The notes under the pieces are model-generated. The model had not been told where the DNA came from and made no database searches. It worked only from the letters and a program-made list of their open reading frames with translations. The translations under genes and the position numbers were made by a program. From Lewinellaceae bacterium (GTDB lineage Bacteria; Bacteroidota; Bacteroidia; Chitinophagales; Saprospiraceae), in contig JACJYO010000011.1 in assembly GCA_020636075.1 (NCBI GenBank), positions 62,001-126,000 of the forward strand: a stretch of 64,000 bases of DNA. The letters are read 5' to 3'. Shown here one piece after another: positions 8,940 through 17,863 of this stretch (its first letter is position 1; each line of letters opens with the position of its first letter).

Positions 8940-9920
8940 TCATTTCACAGGAATCGCCAATGGCCGCATCGGCGAGCCGCTGGCTCCTTTGAGTTTGAGG
9001 GACGCGGCGATAAAAACAAACTCGTATACCGCATCATCCGCCAGACTTTCCAGGTTCATCTGCTCAATAAACATGACGCCTTTTTCGGCCAGTAGGTAGG
9101 TGTGCACCGGCACCCAGTTGTCTTCCCGCTCCGGTGGAAAGGCTTCAAAACTGAGGTTGTCGGCGCCGAGCAGCATGATCTGCTGATCTTCAACCAGCCA
9201 CCGGACGGCTTCCAGGTTGATCCCGGGATATTGGTCGAGATATGCCCCGGCGTCCTGGTAATGCATCGCCTGGCCGGTCCGGATCAGAACCACATGGCCT
9301 TTCCGAAGCGCGGTGTTTTGTTTTTTAAGGGCGCCCTGGAGGTCGGCGGCGTTTATCCGGTAGTTTTTGGGGAGTTGTGCCACGCCTTTGTAGGCCAGCA
9401 TGTCGATCATTACACCCCGGGCAATGACGGGCGGAATTGTTTCGGCGCCGGTTTTGCGCCAGCCTTTGTCGCCGAGGTGTTCTTCCGGGGTGTAGCCGTT
9501 CCAGATTTTCCCGTCCAGCCCAAAATGATTCAGGGCATCGATATGCGTCCCCATGTGGGTGTACATGGAAATGGCATCGCCGGTGTAGCTTACTTTCCGG
9601 TTCATGTTTTCCCCCATGCCGTTGGGGTTGTCCACTACGGTTCCGTGCGGTGTGTGGGTTAGCCAATACTGGTAGGGTGGGTCGCCCAGGGCGTCGAAGC
9701 TGGGCATGCCGACAAAATAATCCACGCTGAGGTCGTATACCTGCCCGCTTCCAATGGCGGATAGTGCCGCCAGGCGCGAATCGTCGGTCATCATATTCAA
9801 GGTGCCAATTTCATCTTCGGGGCCCCAGGGGCTTTTCCCGGCAACTTCCGGACGGTCTTGTGAAAAGGCGGAAATTCCCCACAGGAGTTCTAAAATTAAA
9901 AGCAGGATTCTCTTTTCCAT
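8940..9920 (-). CDS. Cyclase-family (kynurenine formamidase-like) exported hydrolase
   Basis: 326 residues with a signal peptide (ILLLILELLWGISAFSQ). The metal-binding signature HMGTHIDALNH is present, as in the cyclase/kynurenine formamidase family, which hydrolyses amide or lactone bonds with a divalent metal. Here the family fold sits in a protein predicted to be exported, so a role in tryptophan breakdown is doubtful. A Crp/Fnr regulator gene lies upstream on the same strand, but the 224-base gap argues against a tight operon. A second, shorter cyclase-family protein is at 49355. Confidence 0.88.
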   Translation of the reverse strand: MEKRILLLILELLWGISAFSQDRPEVAGKSPWGPEDEIGTLNMMTDDSRLAALSAIGSGQVYDLSVDYFVGMPSFDALGDPPYQYWLTHTPHGTVVDNPNGMGENMNRKVSYTGDAISMYTHMGTHIDALNHFGLDGKIWNGYTPEEHLGDKGWRKTGAETIPPVIARGVMIDMLAYKGVAQLPKNYRINAADLQGALKKQNTALRKGHVVLIRTGQAMHYQDAGAYLDQYPGINLEAVRWLVEDQQIMLLGADNLSFEAFPPEREDNWVPVHTYLLAEKGVMFIEQMNLESLADDAVYEFVFIAASLKLKGASGSPMRPLAIPVK

Positions 9921-10144
9921 GGTGCTGTTTTTTCGTTAAAAAATAAATACAGGACAAAGGAACAGGGAATGCCGGCGGGAAAAATTGATGTAGATTAAGC
10001 GTGCACTCAAATTTTCAGCATCAACCTTCGAGCGTTCTTTTTTTTCGTTTAAAAATTCAGCTCGTAGAGTATTTCACGATTGATATTCGACTGCGTAGTG
10101 CAACGGCTAACGTGCCAGCCCGGAAACAGGTTGGCGATATTACA

Positions 10145-10726
10145 TCAGGCGCCATGCTTAAAGCCGGCTTTCATTCTGGACAGGAACTCCGGTGTAATGC
10201 CGAGGTAGGAAGCAATTTGTTTTTGCGGAATACGCAGTTCCGCATCGGGGTATTTTCGGATAAAATCCCGGTAGCGTTCTTCCGCTGTTTTGGAAATCAT
10301 ATGCATCACCCGCTCCTGCTGGGCGATAAAGGCATTGATATGCAGTATCCGGAAAAAACGCTCCAGTTTGGGGATTTCGAGCAGCAGGTTTTCCATGGCG
10401 TGTTTGGAGAGTTGCAAGACTTCCGTGTCGTCCAGGGCCTGCAAAAAATAGTTGCCCGGTTTTTGACTGTGAAAACTGTACAGATCGGAAACCCACCATT
10501 CCTCTACCGCAAACAGGGTGTTTTTTTCAAGACCTTTTTCATTGATGTCGTATAGCCGCAACAATCCGCTGTGCACGAAATAGGTGTATTTACAGATCTG
10601 GCCGGATTGGATCAAATGGCTGTCTTTTTTGTACGTTTCGGCCACCAGTTTTTTTCGGAATACATCGAATTCTTCGTCGTCCAGTTTTATATGCCGGTTC
10701 AGGTTTGCTTTTATTCGTTCGTACAT
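10145..10726 (-). CDS. Crp/Fnr-family transcriptional regulator
   Basis: 193 residues. The N-terminal ~120 residues form a cyclic-nucleotide-binding-like beta barrel (YFVHSGLLRLYDINEKG, WVSDLYSF). The C-terminus has a helix-turn-helix (IPQKQIASYLGITPEFLSRM). This is the common Bacteroidota type, in which the canonical cAMP-binding Arg and Ser are usually absent; I do not see the full phosphate-binding cassette here. It is closely similar in layout to the regulator at 50948. The 9921-10144 spacer downstream shows no gene. Confidence 0.9.
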   Translation of the reverse strand: MYERIKANLNRHIKLDDEEFDVFRKKLVAETYKKDSHLIQSGQICKYTYFVHSGLLRLYDINEKGLEKNTLFAVEEWWVSDLYSFHSQKPGNYFLQALDDTEVLQLSKHAMENLLLEIPKLERFFRILHINAFIAQQERVMHMISKTAEERYRDFIRKYPDAELRIPQKQIASYLGITPEFLSRMKAGFKHGA

Positions 10727-10779
10727 GTGGTATGGAAATTCATTTTTGTTTATGCCGGTAGCAAGTGCATTATTCCCGG

Positions 10780-11844
10780 CTAATTCCCGTTCACGCCCTG
10801 CAATTTCACCATTTTAAACTCCCCCTCCTTGCCGGAACGGTAGAGGATAAGCAACCCGTCTTCAAACCGGTAGTTGAGCTCGACCGGTGTTTCCCGGTTT
10901 TCTTTTCCGGTGATAAGGAGGCGGTGGTTTTGGGTATCCAGCGTCCAGGCGCCGCCGTCATTTCGCTGGCCGTTGGTTAGGGCCAGGTAGTTGCCGTCGG
11001 CAAAAATCTGGAGTTCCAGGCCGTACTGGAAATCCGCCCAATTGCCGTGGAGATGTTTGGCGCTAAGCGTGTCGGGGTGCAGAGCGGGGTAAACGATGCG
11101 GCGAATTTCCTTGCTCCCCGTGTATCGGCCGGTATTTCGAAAAACAGAAAAAATACCGCTTCGGCGTTCCACCCAATTGCCGGCGGTGTCGTACCGATAG
11201 GCGTACCCGGCCCGGTAGTTGACGGAATCGTTTTCAAGGGTTTGAACGATTTCCAACGGATCGCCATACTGGTTGAGGCGGTGGGTCCAGGTTTGCAGCA
11301 GATTTCCGCTACTGTCGCGGGTGGTGCTTACGGCGAGGGTGTCGCCACTATATACCGTGGTGGTAAATTGAGTCGGAAGGTCTGATTTCGGGTATCGCGT
11401 TTTAATCCAAATGATCCGCTCGAGACTGTCCGTTTGCACGTCCATGTCCTGATCAAATTTTTTCAACACCCCCGATTTTTTGATCCGGATCAATTTGCCG
11501 GCAGCATCGTACAGGTGCTCCTGGGTTTCACGGATTTCCCCGTCGGCGTTGTACTCGGTGCTTTTCCACAAGCGCCCGTCCTGGTATTGGTGCACCGTGT
11601 GGGAATTAAAGATTTTGTCGCGCCGGGCCATGCCTGGGTTTTTCAGCCAATGTTCGTCCAGGCGGCCCGCTTCGTCGAAATGGTAGATGAGCGTCCAACG
11701 CGGGTTTATATCCTGCTTCCCGGTTATTGAATCGACTTCGTAGGAAGCCTCTTCGATCATGGATGGTTTGCCGTGGAATTTTGGAGGCTGGGAAAATAAC
11801 GTTGCAGTGTTTGTGAAAAATAACAGCAGGAACAGTAGGCGCAT
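10780..11844 (-). CDS. Exported protein with YD-like repeats and lipocalin-like C-terminus
   Basis: 354 residues with a signal peptide (LLFLLLFFTNTATLFSQ). The middle (~40-250) resembles YD-repeat-like text, with units such as YHFDEAGRLDE, YNADGEIRETQ and YDAAGKLIRI, which form beta strands. The last ~90 residues (LHGNWADFQYG ... GAWTLDTQNHRLLIT) resemble a small lipocalin-like domain. No enzyme motif is visible. It is 53 bases upstream of the Crp/Fnr gene on the same strand and could be co-transcribed with it. Confidence 0.65.
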   Translation of the reverse strand: MRLLFLLLFFTNTATLFSQPPKFHGKPSMIEEASYEVDSITGKQDINPRWTLIYHFDEAGRLDEHWLKNPGMARRDKIFNSHTVHQYQDGRLWKSTEYNADGEIRETQEHLYDAAGKLIRIKKSGVLKKFDQDMDVQTDSLERIIWIKTRYPKSDLPTQFTTTVYSGDTLAVSTTRDSSGNLLQTWTHRLNQYGDPLEIVQTLENDSVNYRAGYAYRYDTAGNWVERRSGIFSVFRNTGRYTGSKEIRRIVYPALHPDTLSAKHLHGNWADFQYGLELQIFADGNYLALTNGQRNDGGAWTLDTQNHRLLITGKENRETPVELNYRFEDGLLILYRSGKEGEFKMVKLQGVNGN

Positions 11845-11903
11845 AGGCGGTTGAATTTTGGCTGCAAGTTTACATTTTTTTCGAGGGGTCTATTTTCGCT
11901 TTA

Positions 11904-12037
11904 GGGGTGTACAACTTTTCCAATTTCAAATTTTTCTTCTCAAATTTCAAATTAAACAGGATGATCCCGCTTCGTGCAGTTTCTTTAATTTGAAATGTCA
12001 AATTTGAAATTTGAGATTGGAAAAGTTTGTACACCCC
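11904..12037. repeat. TTTCAAAT-rich inverted repeat with TGTACA ends
   Basis: A symmetrical element bounded by GGGGTGTACAACTTTTCC on the left and GGAAAAGTTTGTACACCCC on the right, with nested CAAATTTCAAAT / ATTTGAAATTTG inside. It belongs to the same family as the elements at 8733, 35309 and 38317. It occupies almost all of the gap between two convergently or tandemly read minus-strand genes. Confidence 0.8.
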
Positions 12038-12064
12038 CTCAGCTAACCTGAGTTGTATGGTGGA

Positions 12065-12487
12065 TCAATGAAAAATATAAACAGCCAAAATCACAATGAC
12101 CAAACCCGTGAGCAGTGTGACCCGGCCAAGGGCTGCAATTTTGGGGAGGTATATTTCCGCATCGGCATCCGAGCGTATTTTTTTACCCAGGGAGGTAATG
12201 ATCAAAACCAGGGTGGCCAGCACCAGGAACAAGATCAATTTTAAGATTAACGGATAATTGTCGGATAGGGTCGCCCAATAATCCGACATTAATAAAATCC
12301 CGGATGCCGGCAGCAGCACCAGCCCGATCTGGCCCATGGTGCTCAGGGCAAGGGCGTGCCGGCTGAATTTGAGTGCTTCGGATTTTTCGAGTTTGGCGCT
12401 GGCTATTCCCAGAAACATAAAACCGAAGCTGGTTCCGAGGCCCATGGCAAGGCCGATAAAGTGCAGGATGAGCAAGATTTCGTGCAT
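12065..12487 (-). CDS. Small four-helix membrane protein
   Basis: 140 residues with about four transmembrane helices (LLILHFIGLAMGLGTSFGFM, MGQIGLVLLPASGILLM, LILFLVLATLVLIITSL, LLTGLVIVILAVYIFH). The HFIG..MGLGTS start and the SG..LM loop resemble predicted integral membrane proteins of the DUF2269/CopD-like group, but I cannot assign a family with certainty. It is followed upstream by a GNAT acetyltransferase gene 30 bases away on the same strand. Confidence 0.7.
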   Translation of the reverse strand: MHEILLILHFIGLAMGLGTSFGFMFLGIASAKLEKSEALKFSRHALALSTMGQIGLVLLPASGILLMSDYWATLSDNYPLILKLILFLVLATLVLIITSLGKKIRSDADAEIYLPKIAALGRVTLLTGLVIVILAVYIFH

Positions 12488-12517
12488 GACAGGTGTTGTT
12501 TTGTTTTGAAATGGTTG

Positions 12518-12979
12518 TTAGCGTATGTTGTCGGCAGGGGTTGCTAAATGCAAAACCATCTGGTACAGATCGAAGCCGGGAGCCCAAAAATCCGCCTCCG
12601 TTTTTTCCAAAGTAAAGCCGTTTTTTTCATAAAAACGGTACACGAGTTGGGAAGTACGGACCACAATTTTGGCAATTGCCGGATTATTTCGGATCAACCC
12701 GATCCGGAATTGCGTAAGCCCACTGCCGATGCCTTTCCCTTGGGCGTCGGGGTGGATGATGTCCCAGGAAATACGGGCCAGTTGCGCTTCGGGGAAATAA
12801 TTGATGCCGCCGGCGCCCACGATCTGCCCCTGTTCTTCCACCACGAAATAGGCCTCCAAATGCCGGTCGAGGTACTCCAGCAAATCCGCTTCTTCCGCTT
12901 CGGCGAAATATTGCGGGGTATTGAGGCGCAACAACCGGATGACCTGTGATTGGTCGGCGGGTGTGTAGGGACGGATCAT
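12518..12979 (-). CDS. GNAT-family N-acetyltransferase
   Basis: About 153 residues starting at MIRPYTPADQSQVIRLL; a longer in-frame start at 13042 is possible but adds an atypical N-terminus. The acetyl-CoA-binding motif A is visible (IHPDAQGKGIGSGLTQFRI), with the later YRFYEKNGF strand-turn typical of the C-terminal half. The acceptor substrate cannot be predicted. It sits on the same strand as the small membrane protein gene downstream. Confidence 0.88.
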   Translation of the reverse strand: MIRPYTPADQSQVIRLLRLNTPQYFAEAEEADLLEYLDRHLEAYFVVEEQGQIVGAGGINYFPEAQLARISWDIIHPDAQGKGIGSGLTQFRIGLIRNNPAIAKIVVRTSQLVYRFYEKNGFTLEKTEADFWAPGFDLYQMVLHLATPADNIR

Positions 12980-13093
12980 GATTTGTGGCAGTTGTTCCAA
13001 AAGCGCATTTCCTGTTTTAAGGTATCCTGAGTTATTTTTCATCCGGAAGATTTCGGCTGCATTTATTGCGACTGTAAGTGCTGTAAAGCGGAA

Positions 13094-14173
13094 TCAATCT
13101 TGTCCGGGTTTTTCCGAAATGCCGATCAGGGCGCTGCAAAGGGATACCACATCTTTCCAGGTGCCGGAGGTGTTGGCGAGCACGACCACCACGGTTTTGC
13201 TTTTTGGAATGAGCATGATTTGGGTGGCTGCACCGGTTTGTTCGCCGCTATGCCCGATCACCACAGACTCATGGGGCGGCGGACCGTACAAAAACCAACC
13301 CAGGCCGTAGGGGTTACCGGCTTTTTGGTCAAACTGGCTTTGGGTCATTTGCTCCAATGTTTCTGCTTTGATCAGCCGGTTTTCCACGATGGCATTTCCA
13401 AACCGGATCATATCATCCAGCGTGGTATACAAGCCGCCGCCCGGCACCCGGTTGCTCAGGTTGTTTTCCGTGGCGGTTTTGGTTTTGCGTTTTTGCTTTT
13501 GATACAGGCAGGACCGGTTTGTCTGCTCTGCCTGGATTTTCTCCACACCCGTATCGTTCATTCCCGCTGGGTCCCAGATGTTTTTTTGCAGGTATGCCTC
13601 ATAATTTTGGCCGGAAACAACTTCGATGATGCGGCCCAGCACAACGTAACCGTAGGTCGTGTAATAAAAGGCCGCCCCGGGCTGGAAGAGCAGCTCCCGG
13701 TCTTTGAAGACTGCCATTGCCGCCTCCAACGACGGGAATTCCGTTTGACTCTCGGCTTCTTTGTCCGATTGGTACTGGCCTGTTCCCGAGGTGTGGGCCA
13801 GCAGGTGACGCACAGTAATATCCCCGGCTTTCTTTTTCGGATAATCGGGCAGGTAGGTTTGAACCGGCGCGTCCAGATCGATGCGCCCCTGCTCGACGAG
13901 TTGCATGATCGCCACGGCGGTCATGGTTTTCGCGATAGATGCAGTGCGGGTGCGCGTGGAGTCGGTGAACGGCGCCTGGTTTTCCGCGCAGCGGTAACCC
14001 GCGGCGGTTTTGCCCTGAACGGCATAGCCGGCGGCTGTACCGGTAACCCCCGATTCGGTGATCAGTGCCGTCAGGAGTTCATTGGCTTCGCGGGCTTTTG
14101 AACTGTCCTGGGTGTGGCCGGAGCAGGTGCATAGCAGGTAGATCAGGGAAAAAAGGGTAGTCTTGGTTGTCAT
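13094..14173 (-). CDS. Serine hydrolase (class C beta-lactamase / penicillin-binding-like)
   Basis: About 359 residues from the ATG at 14173, with an N-terminal signal (LFSLIYLLCTCSG). The nucleophile motif SxxK is at TASIAKTM, the second motif region reads FYYTTYGYVVLG (the usual YxN has Thr in place of Asn), and the third is HSGEQTG. The fold is that of class C beta-lactamases and D-peptidases; most such genes encode peptidases or esterases rather than antibiotic resistance. Its start lies one base after the TGA of the cyclase gene upstream (TGACATG), so translation is probably coupled. Confidence 0.9.
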   Translation of the reverse strand: MTTKTTLFSLIYLLCTCSGHTQDSSKAREANELLTALITESGVTGTAAGYAVQGKTAAGYRCAENQAPFTDSTRTRTASIAKTMTAVAIMQLVEQGRIDLDAPVQTYLPDYPKKKAGDITVRHLLAHTSGTGQYQSDKEAESQTEFPSLEAAMAVFKDRELLFQPGAAFYYTTYGYVVLGRIIEVVSGQNYEAYLQKNIWDPAGMNDTGVEKIQAEQTNRSCLYQKQKRKTKTATENNLSNRVPGGGLYTTLDDMIRFGNAIVENRLIKAETLEQMTQSQFDQKAGNPYGLGWFLYGPPPHESVVIGHSGEQTGAATQIMLIPKSKTVVVVLANTSGTWKDVVSLCSALIGISEKPGQD

Positions 14174-14174
14174 G

Positions 14175-16172
14175 TCAGGTGATTTTTTTATTGTCTTCCA
14201 CAAAATACATATCCACCTCGCCTTTGTCTTTGGCGCTGACCTTGCCGCGATGCTCGCATTGGAACTGCGCTTTTACCAGTTCGAAGGTGTCCCGGCTGAT
14301 ATTGACTTTACCGGCCACGCCGCTGCTTTCCATGCGTGCCGCAGTATTCACGGTATCGCCCCAGATATCGTAGGCGAATTTTTTTACCCCCACGATGCCG
14401 GCCACCAACGGGCCGCTGTGAATACCGATGCGGATATCGAAACTGGGCAATCCGGCTGCGATGCGTTTGGCATTGTGCTCCTCCATAAAATCCCGGATGG
14501 CAAGCGCTGCCCGAACGGTATCCGTGGCATGCGTCGGTTTGGGTAAGGGCAGCCCGCCTGCCGCCATGTAGGCGTCGCCAATGGTTTTGATCTTTTCGAT
14601 GCCGTATTGCTCCATGATCCGGTCGAAAGCCGAGTAGCATTCGTTGATCTCGTTCACCAGCTCGGTGGGGCTCATTTGCTGGGAAATTTGGGTGAATTTT
14701 TCAAAATCGGTGAACAGCACGGTCGCCTGGTCGATCAATTGGGCGTCGGCACTGCCCTTTGCCTTGAGTTCCTCGGCCACCGCTTCCGGCAGGATGTTGA
14801 GCAACAGCTCGTCGCTTCGCTTTTTTCCGGCCTTTATTTTGTTGCGTTGTACATAGAAAATACCCATGAAAACGAGCACCAGGGCAAAACCGCCGATGAA
14901 GCCGTTGCGCACCAGTTTTTGTTTTTTCAACTCAGCCTGTGCCAGGGCATCTTTTTTTTCCTGGGCTGCTTTGGTCGCCGTCTCTTTTTTGTCAAATTCG
15001 TATTGCATGGCCGTTTGGGTGATCTTTTTCTCTTTCTCCAAATTGAAAATGGAATCGCTCACGATCTTATACCGGCTTTGCGCGTCGTAGGCGGCCTGGT
15101 AATTGCCGAGCAGGGCCGAAACGGAACTCAAACTTTTATAGGAACTCGCCAGCCCTTTCAGATTGTCGGTTGCCTGCTGGATCACGATGGCGCTGTCGAG
15201 ATAGATTTTGGACCGCTGCAATGCCGCGGTTTTATTGCCAGAAAAATAGCGGTCCAGTTCCGGTTTGCGCTTGGGCTCCCGGGCCATTTCCAGGTATATC
15301 GAGCCGATCACACCTTGCACGTCGCCGCGTACCAGGGCGCTTTTCGAGGATTTGGACAGTTCCAACGACTTGAAGAGGTTTTGCAGGGCATTCGCATAGT
15401 CGCCCTGGTTGAAACAGGTGTTGCCGATGTAGCTGAGCGTTTTGGCGATACCATCGGTGACGCCTAGCTCTTCCTGAATTTTCAAGGCATTCGAAAAATA
15501 CTCCAGTGCTTTGGGATACTCCTGCTGGCTGTCGTAGATAATCCCGATAGACGACAGGTTGTTGGCTATCGCATTTTTAGTTCCGACGGTTTCATTGATT
15601 TTCAGCGCCCGCAAAAAGTAATCCAGCGCTTTATTGAATTCGGATTGATTTTTATAGATCAGGCCGATATTGGACAAGCAAAGCGCGATGCCTTTTTTAT
15701 TATCAATTTCCTCCTGGATTTTCAGTGCATTCAGGTAATAATCCAGTGCATTCGGATAGTTGGAAGTCAGCAAGTAGATATTCCCGATGTTAACCAGCGT
15801 TGTTGCCGTATTGCTTTTGTTGCCCAGCGTCTGGTGGGTTTTCAGGGACACCAGGAAATGTTCGATCGATTTGTCGTAATCGGCTTTGACGGCGTAGTTG
15901 ATGCCCAGGTTGCCGTTCACCTGAGCAATGCCGTAAGCCCAGTCCAATTTATCGGCCAGGGCTAATGCCTGCTTGCCATAATTTATGCCCTGGTCCGGAT
16001 TGATCGGGTAGTAATTGTAACAGAGCCCGGCCAGCAGCAGCACCTTGTTGGTGTCTTCCGCGGCGCGGGGAAGTTCGGTGAGCAGGGAATCGATCAGCGC
16101 CTGACCCTGTTTTTGGGCAAAGCCGGCAGAAACGATGGACAACAGAAAAAAAACGAGCGCCAGTTTTCTCAT
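14175..16172 (-). CDS. TPR-containing class III adenylate/guanylate cyclase
   Basis: About 665 residues from the ATG at 16172. After a signal peptide (LVFFLLSIVSAGFAQ), residues ~30-400 are TPRs, including several nearly identical 40-residue units with YPKALEYFSNALKIQEE. A coiled segment leads to one transmembrane helix (FIGGFALVLVFMGIFYV), then the catalytic domain. Both metal-binding Asp residues are visible (LFTDFEKFTQ and TIGDAYMAAGG), as are the Lys before the second (KIKTIGD), the Asp in YDIWGD, and the VNTAAR turn, which together point to ATP as substrate. The 3' end is coupled to the serine hydrolase gene. Confidence 0.93.
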   Translation of the reverse strand: MRKLALVFFLLSIVSAGFAQKQGQALIDSLLTELPRAAEDTNKVLLLAGLCYNYYPINPDQGINYGKQALALADKLDWAYGIAQVNGNLGINYAVKADYDKSIEHFLVSLKTHQTLGNKSNTATTLVNIGNIYLLTSNYPNALDYYLNALKIQEEIDNKKGIALCLSNIGLIYKNQSEFNKALDYFLRALKINETVGTKNAIANNLSSIGIIYDSQQEYPKALEYFSNALKIQEELGVTDGIAKTLSYIGNTCFNQGDYANALQNLFKSLELSKSSKSALVRGDVQGVIGSIYLEMAREPKRKPELDRYFSGNKTAALQRSKIYLDSAIVIQQATDNLKGLASSYKSLSSVSALLGNYQAAYDAQSRYKIVSDSIFNLEKEKKITQTAMQYEFDKKETATKAAQEKKDALAQAELKKQKLVRNGFIGGFALVLVFMGIFYVQRNKIKAGKKRSDELLLNILPEAVAEELKAKGSADAQLIDQATVLFTDFEKFTQISQQMSPTELVNEINECYSAFDRIMEQYGIEKIKTIGDAYMAAGGLPLPKPTHATDTVRAALAIRDFMEEHNAKRIAAGLPSFDIRIGIHSGPLVAGIVGVKKFAYDIWGDTVNTAARMESSGVAGKVNISRDTFELVKAQFQCEHRGKVSAKDKGEVDMYFVEDNKKIT

Positions 16173-16273
16173 GACGATGGGTAGTTGAGCAACGAAAAAC
16201 GTGCTCCCAAAATAGTAAATATTCCGGGGGCAATTCAAATTGTCCCGGTCTGTCCAGGTTCCGGCAAGCGGCC

Positions 16274-17674
16274 TCAATCCTGGTTCAATCGTTGAACCAC
16301 AACAGGCGCCGTCTGCCAGCGCAATACGGCGCCGTTGGCATCGGTCGTCACGATTTGGCGCCCGTCGGGGCTCCAGTCCAATCCCCAGAGCAAGGCATCG
16401 GATGCGCTTTCGCTCAGCAGCGCACCGTCGATCGACCAGATGCGCAAAGCATCGCTGGCAGTAGCCAGGCGGTTGCCATCCGGGCTCCAACGGAGGTTGC
16501 GGTATTCGGCGTTGCTTCCGGCAATGTCTTTGATTTTTTGTCCGTCGGCGCTCCAGAATTGCAATAGCGGCGGGTACTTTTTGTCGTAATCGCCATAGTC
16601 ACCGGTTGCGAAAAACGCACCCGAAGGGTGCCAGGCCACGCAAAGCATCAGCACATCCTCGGGGCGGGGCGTAATTGCCGTGATCTTGTCCTGATCCACA
16701 TCGTAAAGCGCGATATGGTGCCCCACCGTGGCGAGTATATTTTTGGAAGGATGCCAATCCAGCCCGGTGATGGATTTTTGCTCGAGGTCGATCGTTCGAA
16801 TCCATGTCCCGTCTTTGGAAAACAGGCTCAGCCGGCCCTCGTTGTCACCAATGGCTAACAGCGACCCGTCGGCATTCCAGCCAATGGCGCGCACGCCGTA
16901 GATCGCTGTGCTGTCCAATACGGTCCGCTCGTCGGTTTCCAAATTAAGTAGGAACGGCTTCTGCGGCGAAAGTTGGGTAGCCACGGCCAGCAAGGGCAGG
17001 GTAGGGTGCCATTTCAGTTTGGTGATCGTGTTTTTTACGGGGTAGTTTTTGGTGGGCTCGAGCTGCGTTCCCGAAAAAATGCGGAGCGTATTGTAGCTAC
17101 CGCCTACCGCGACGGAACGCCCGTCGGGGCTCCAGGCCGCCGTCCATAGAATATTGTCAATGCCGCCCTTTGCCGGCTCCGGCGCGACGGCTCTGTGGTC
17201 AAAACTCAGCACCTCCTTGAGTTTCCACATGCCGTCTTCCTTCAGGTAGAGGTGGGTGAACTTTGCGATACCCGTCGGTACATCCGCTTTGCCGGGCTCC
17301 CGGAGGTAAAATTTGTGCACCCCGTTTTGGATAGCGCCGTAGAGTTGCCCGTTGTTGTAGAGCGGATACACTTCCAGGCTGCCTTCCACCAGTTTGCGGA
17401 TCGGTTTTTTATTAGGGTCGGCGCAGAGATTTTTTTTGACGTTTTCAAAAAAAACGGCGCGGTTTTGAAAGCCGCCCTGGTCGTGAAAAAACACCAGGTC
17501 CTGGTGCACCGCCAGCTCGAGGTAGTCCATGTCGCATTGGTTGAAGCCGCGTTCGAAGAAGATACTGTCCTGCTGTTTCAGGCTTGTGAAAAGCGGGTCG
17601 GTTTGGGCTACCTGGGCGTGGAGGGATGTTGCGGCGATCAGGATGCAAAGCAGTAAACGTGTTTTTAAGCGCAT
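16274..17674 (-). CDS. Exported NTF2-like / WD40-repeat protein
   Basis: 466 residues with a signal peptide (LLLCILIAATSLHAQ). Residues ~25-150 look like a DUF4440/NTF2-like domain (QQDSIFFERGFNQCDMDYLE ... DGMWKLKEVLSFDHR). The rest is a WD40 propeller with repeated units such as WSPDGRSVAVGGSYNTLRIF, WHPSKNILATVG and WSPDGNRLATASDALRIW. This is an unusual combination. It lies between the two cyclase genes on the same strand, 101 bases before the first, so it may be part of the same regulon. Confidence 0.88.
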   Translation of the reverse strand: MRLKTRLLLCILIAATSLHAQVAQTDPLFTSLKQQDSIFFERGFNQCDMDYLELAVHQDLVFFHDQGGFQNRAVFFENVKKNLCADPNKKPIRKLVEGSLEVYPLYNNGQLYGAIQNGVHKFYLREPGKADVPTGIAKFTHLYLKEDGMWKLKEVLSFDHRAVAPEPAKGGIDNILWTAAWSPDGRSVAVGGSYNTLRIFSGTQLEPTKNYPVKNTITKLKWHPTLPLLAVATQLSPQKPFLLNLETDERTVLDSTAIYGVRAIGWNADGSLLAIGDNEGRLSLFSKDGTWIRTIDLEQKSITGLDWHPSKNILATVGHHIALYDVDQDKITAITPRPEDVLMLCVAWHPSGAFFATGDYGDYDKKYPPLLQFWSADGQKIKDIAGSNAEYRNLRWSPDGNRLATASDALRIWSIDGALLSESASDALLWGLDWSPDGRQIVTTDANGAVLRWQTAPVVVQRLNQD

Positions 17675-17698
17675 GTTTTTGTTTTTTGTTTTTGCAAG

Positions 17699-17852
17699 CG
17701 TAGAGTATTTCGCGCAGAGTTAAACAGAGTTTTTACGCAGAGTTACGCGGATTAAGAAGGTGTACTCGCATAGGGAAAACTCAGTGTAACCCTGCGGAAA
17801 ACTCTGCGCAACTCTGCGTGAAACACGCTCCATTAGGGAAATACTCCACGCC
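17699..17852. repeat. CGCAGAGTT-type palindromic element
   Basis: An inverted repeat between the WD40 gene and the second cyclase: GTAGAGTATTTCGCGCAGAG on the left, and CTCTGCGCAACTCTGCGTGA followed by GGAAATACTCCACG on the right. Related elements are at 26480-26612 and, more diverged, 52908-53000. Confidence 0.75.
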
Positions 17853-17863
17853 GTGGAAAGACC

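Noticed and set aside
8940..9920. A tryptophan-catabolic kynurenine formamidase
   Set aside because: The family signature is present, but the signal peptide and lack of kynurenine genes make this role unlikely.
13094..14173. An antibiotic-resistance beta-lactamase
   Set aside because: The SxxK/YxN/HxG-type family is mostly made up of peptidases and esterases, and the second motif is altered. No evidence for resistance.
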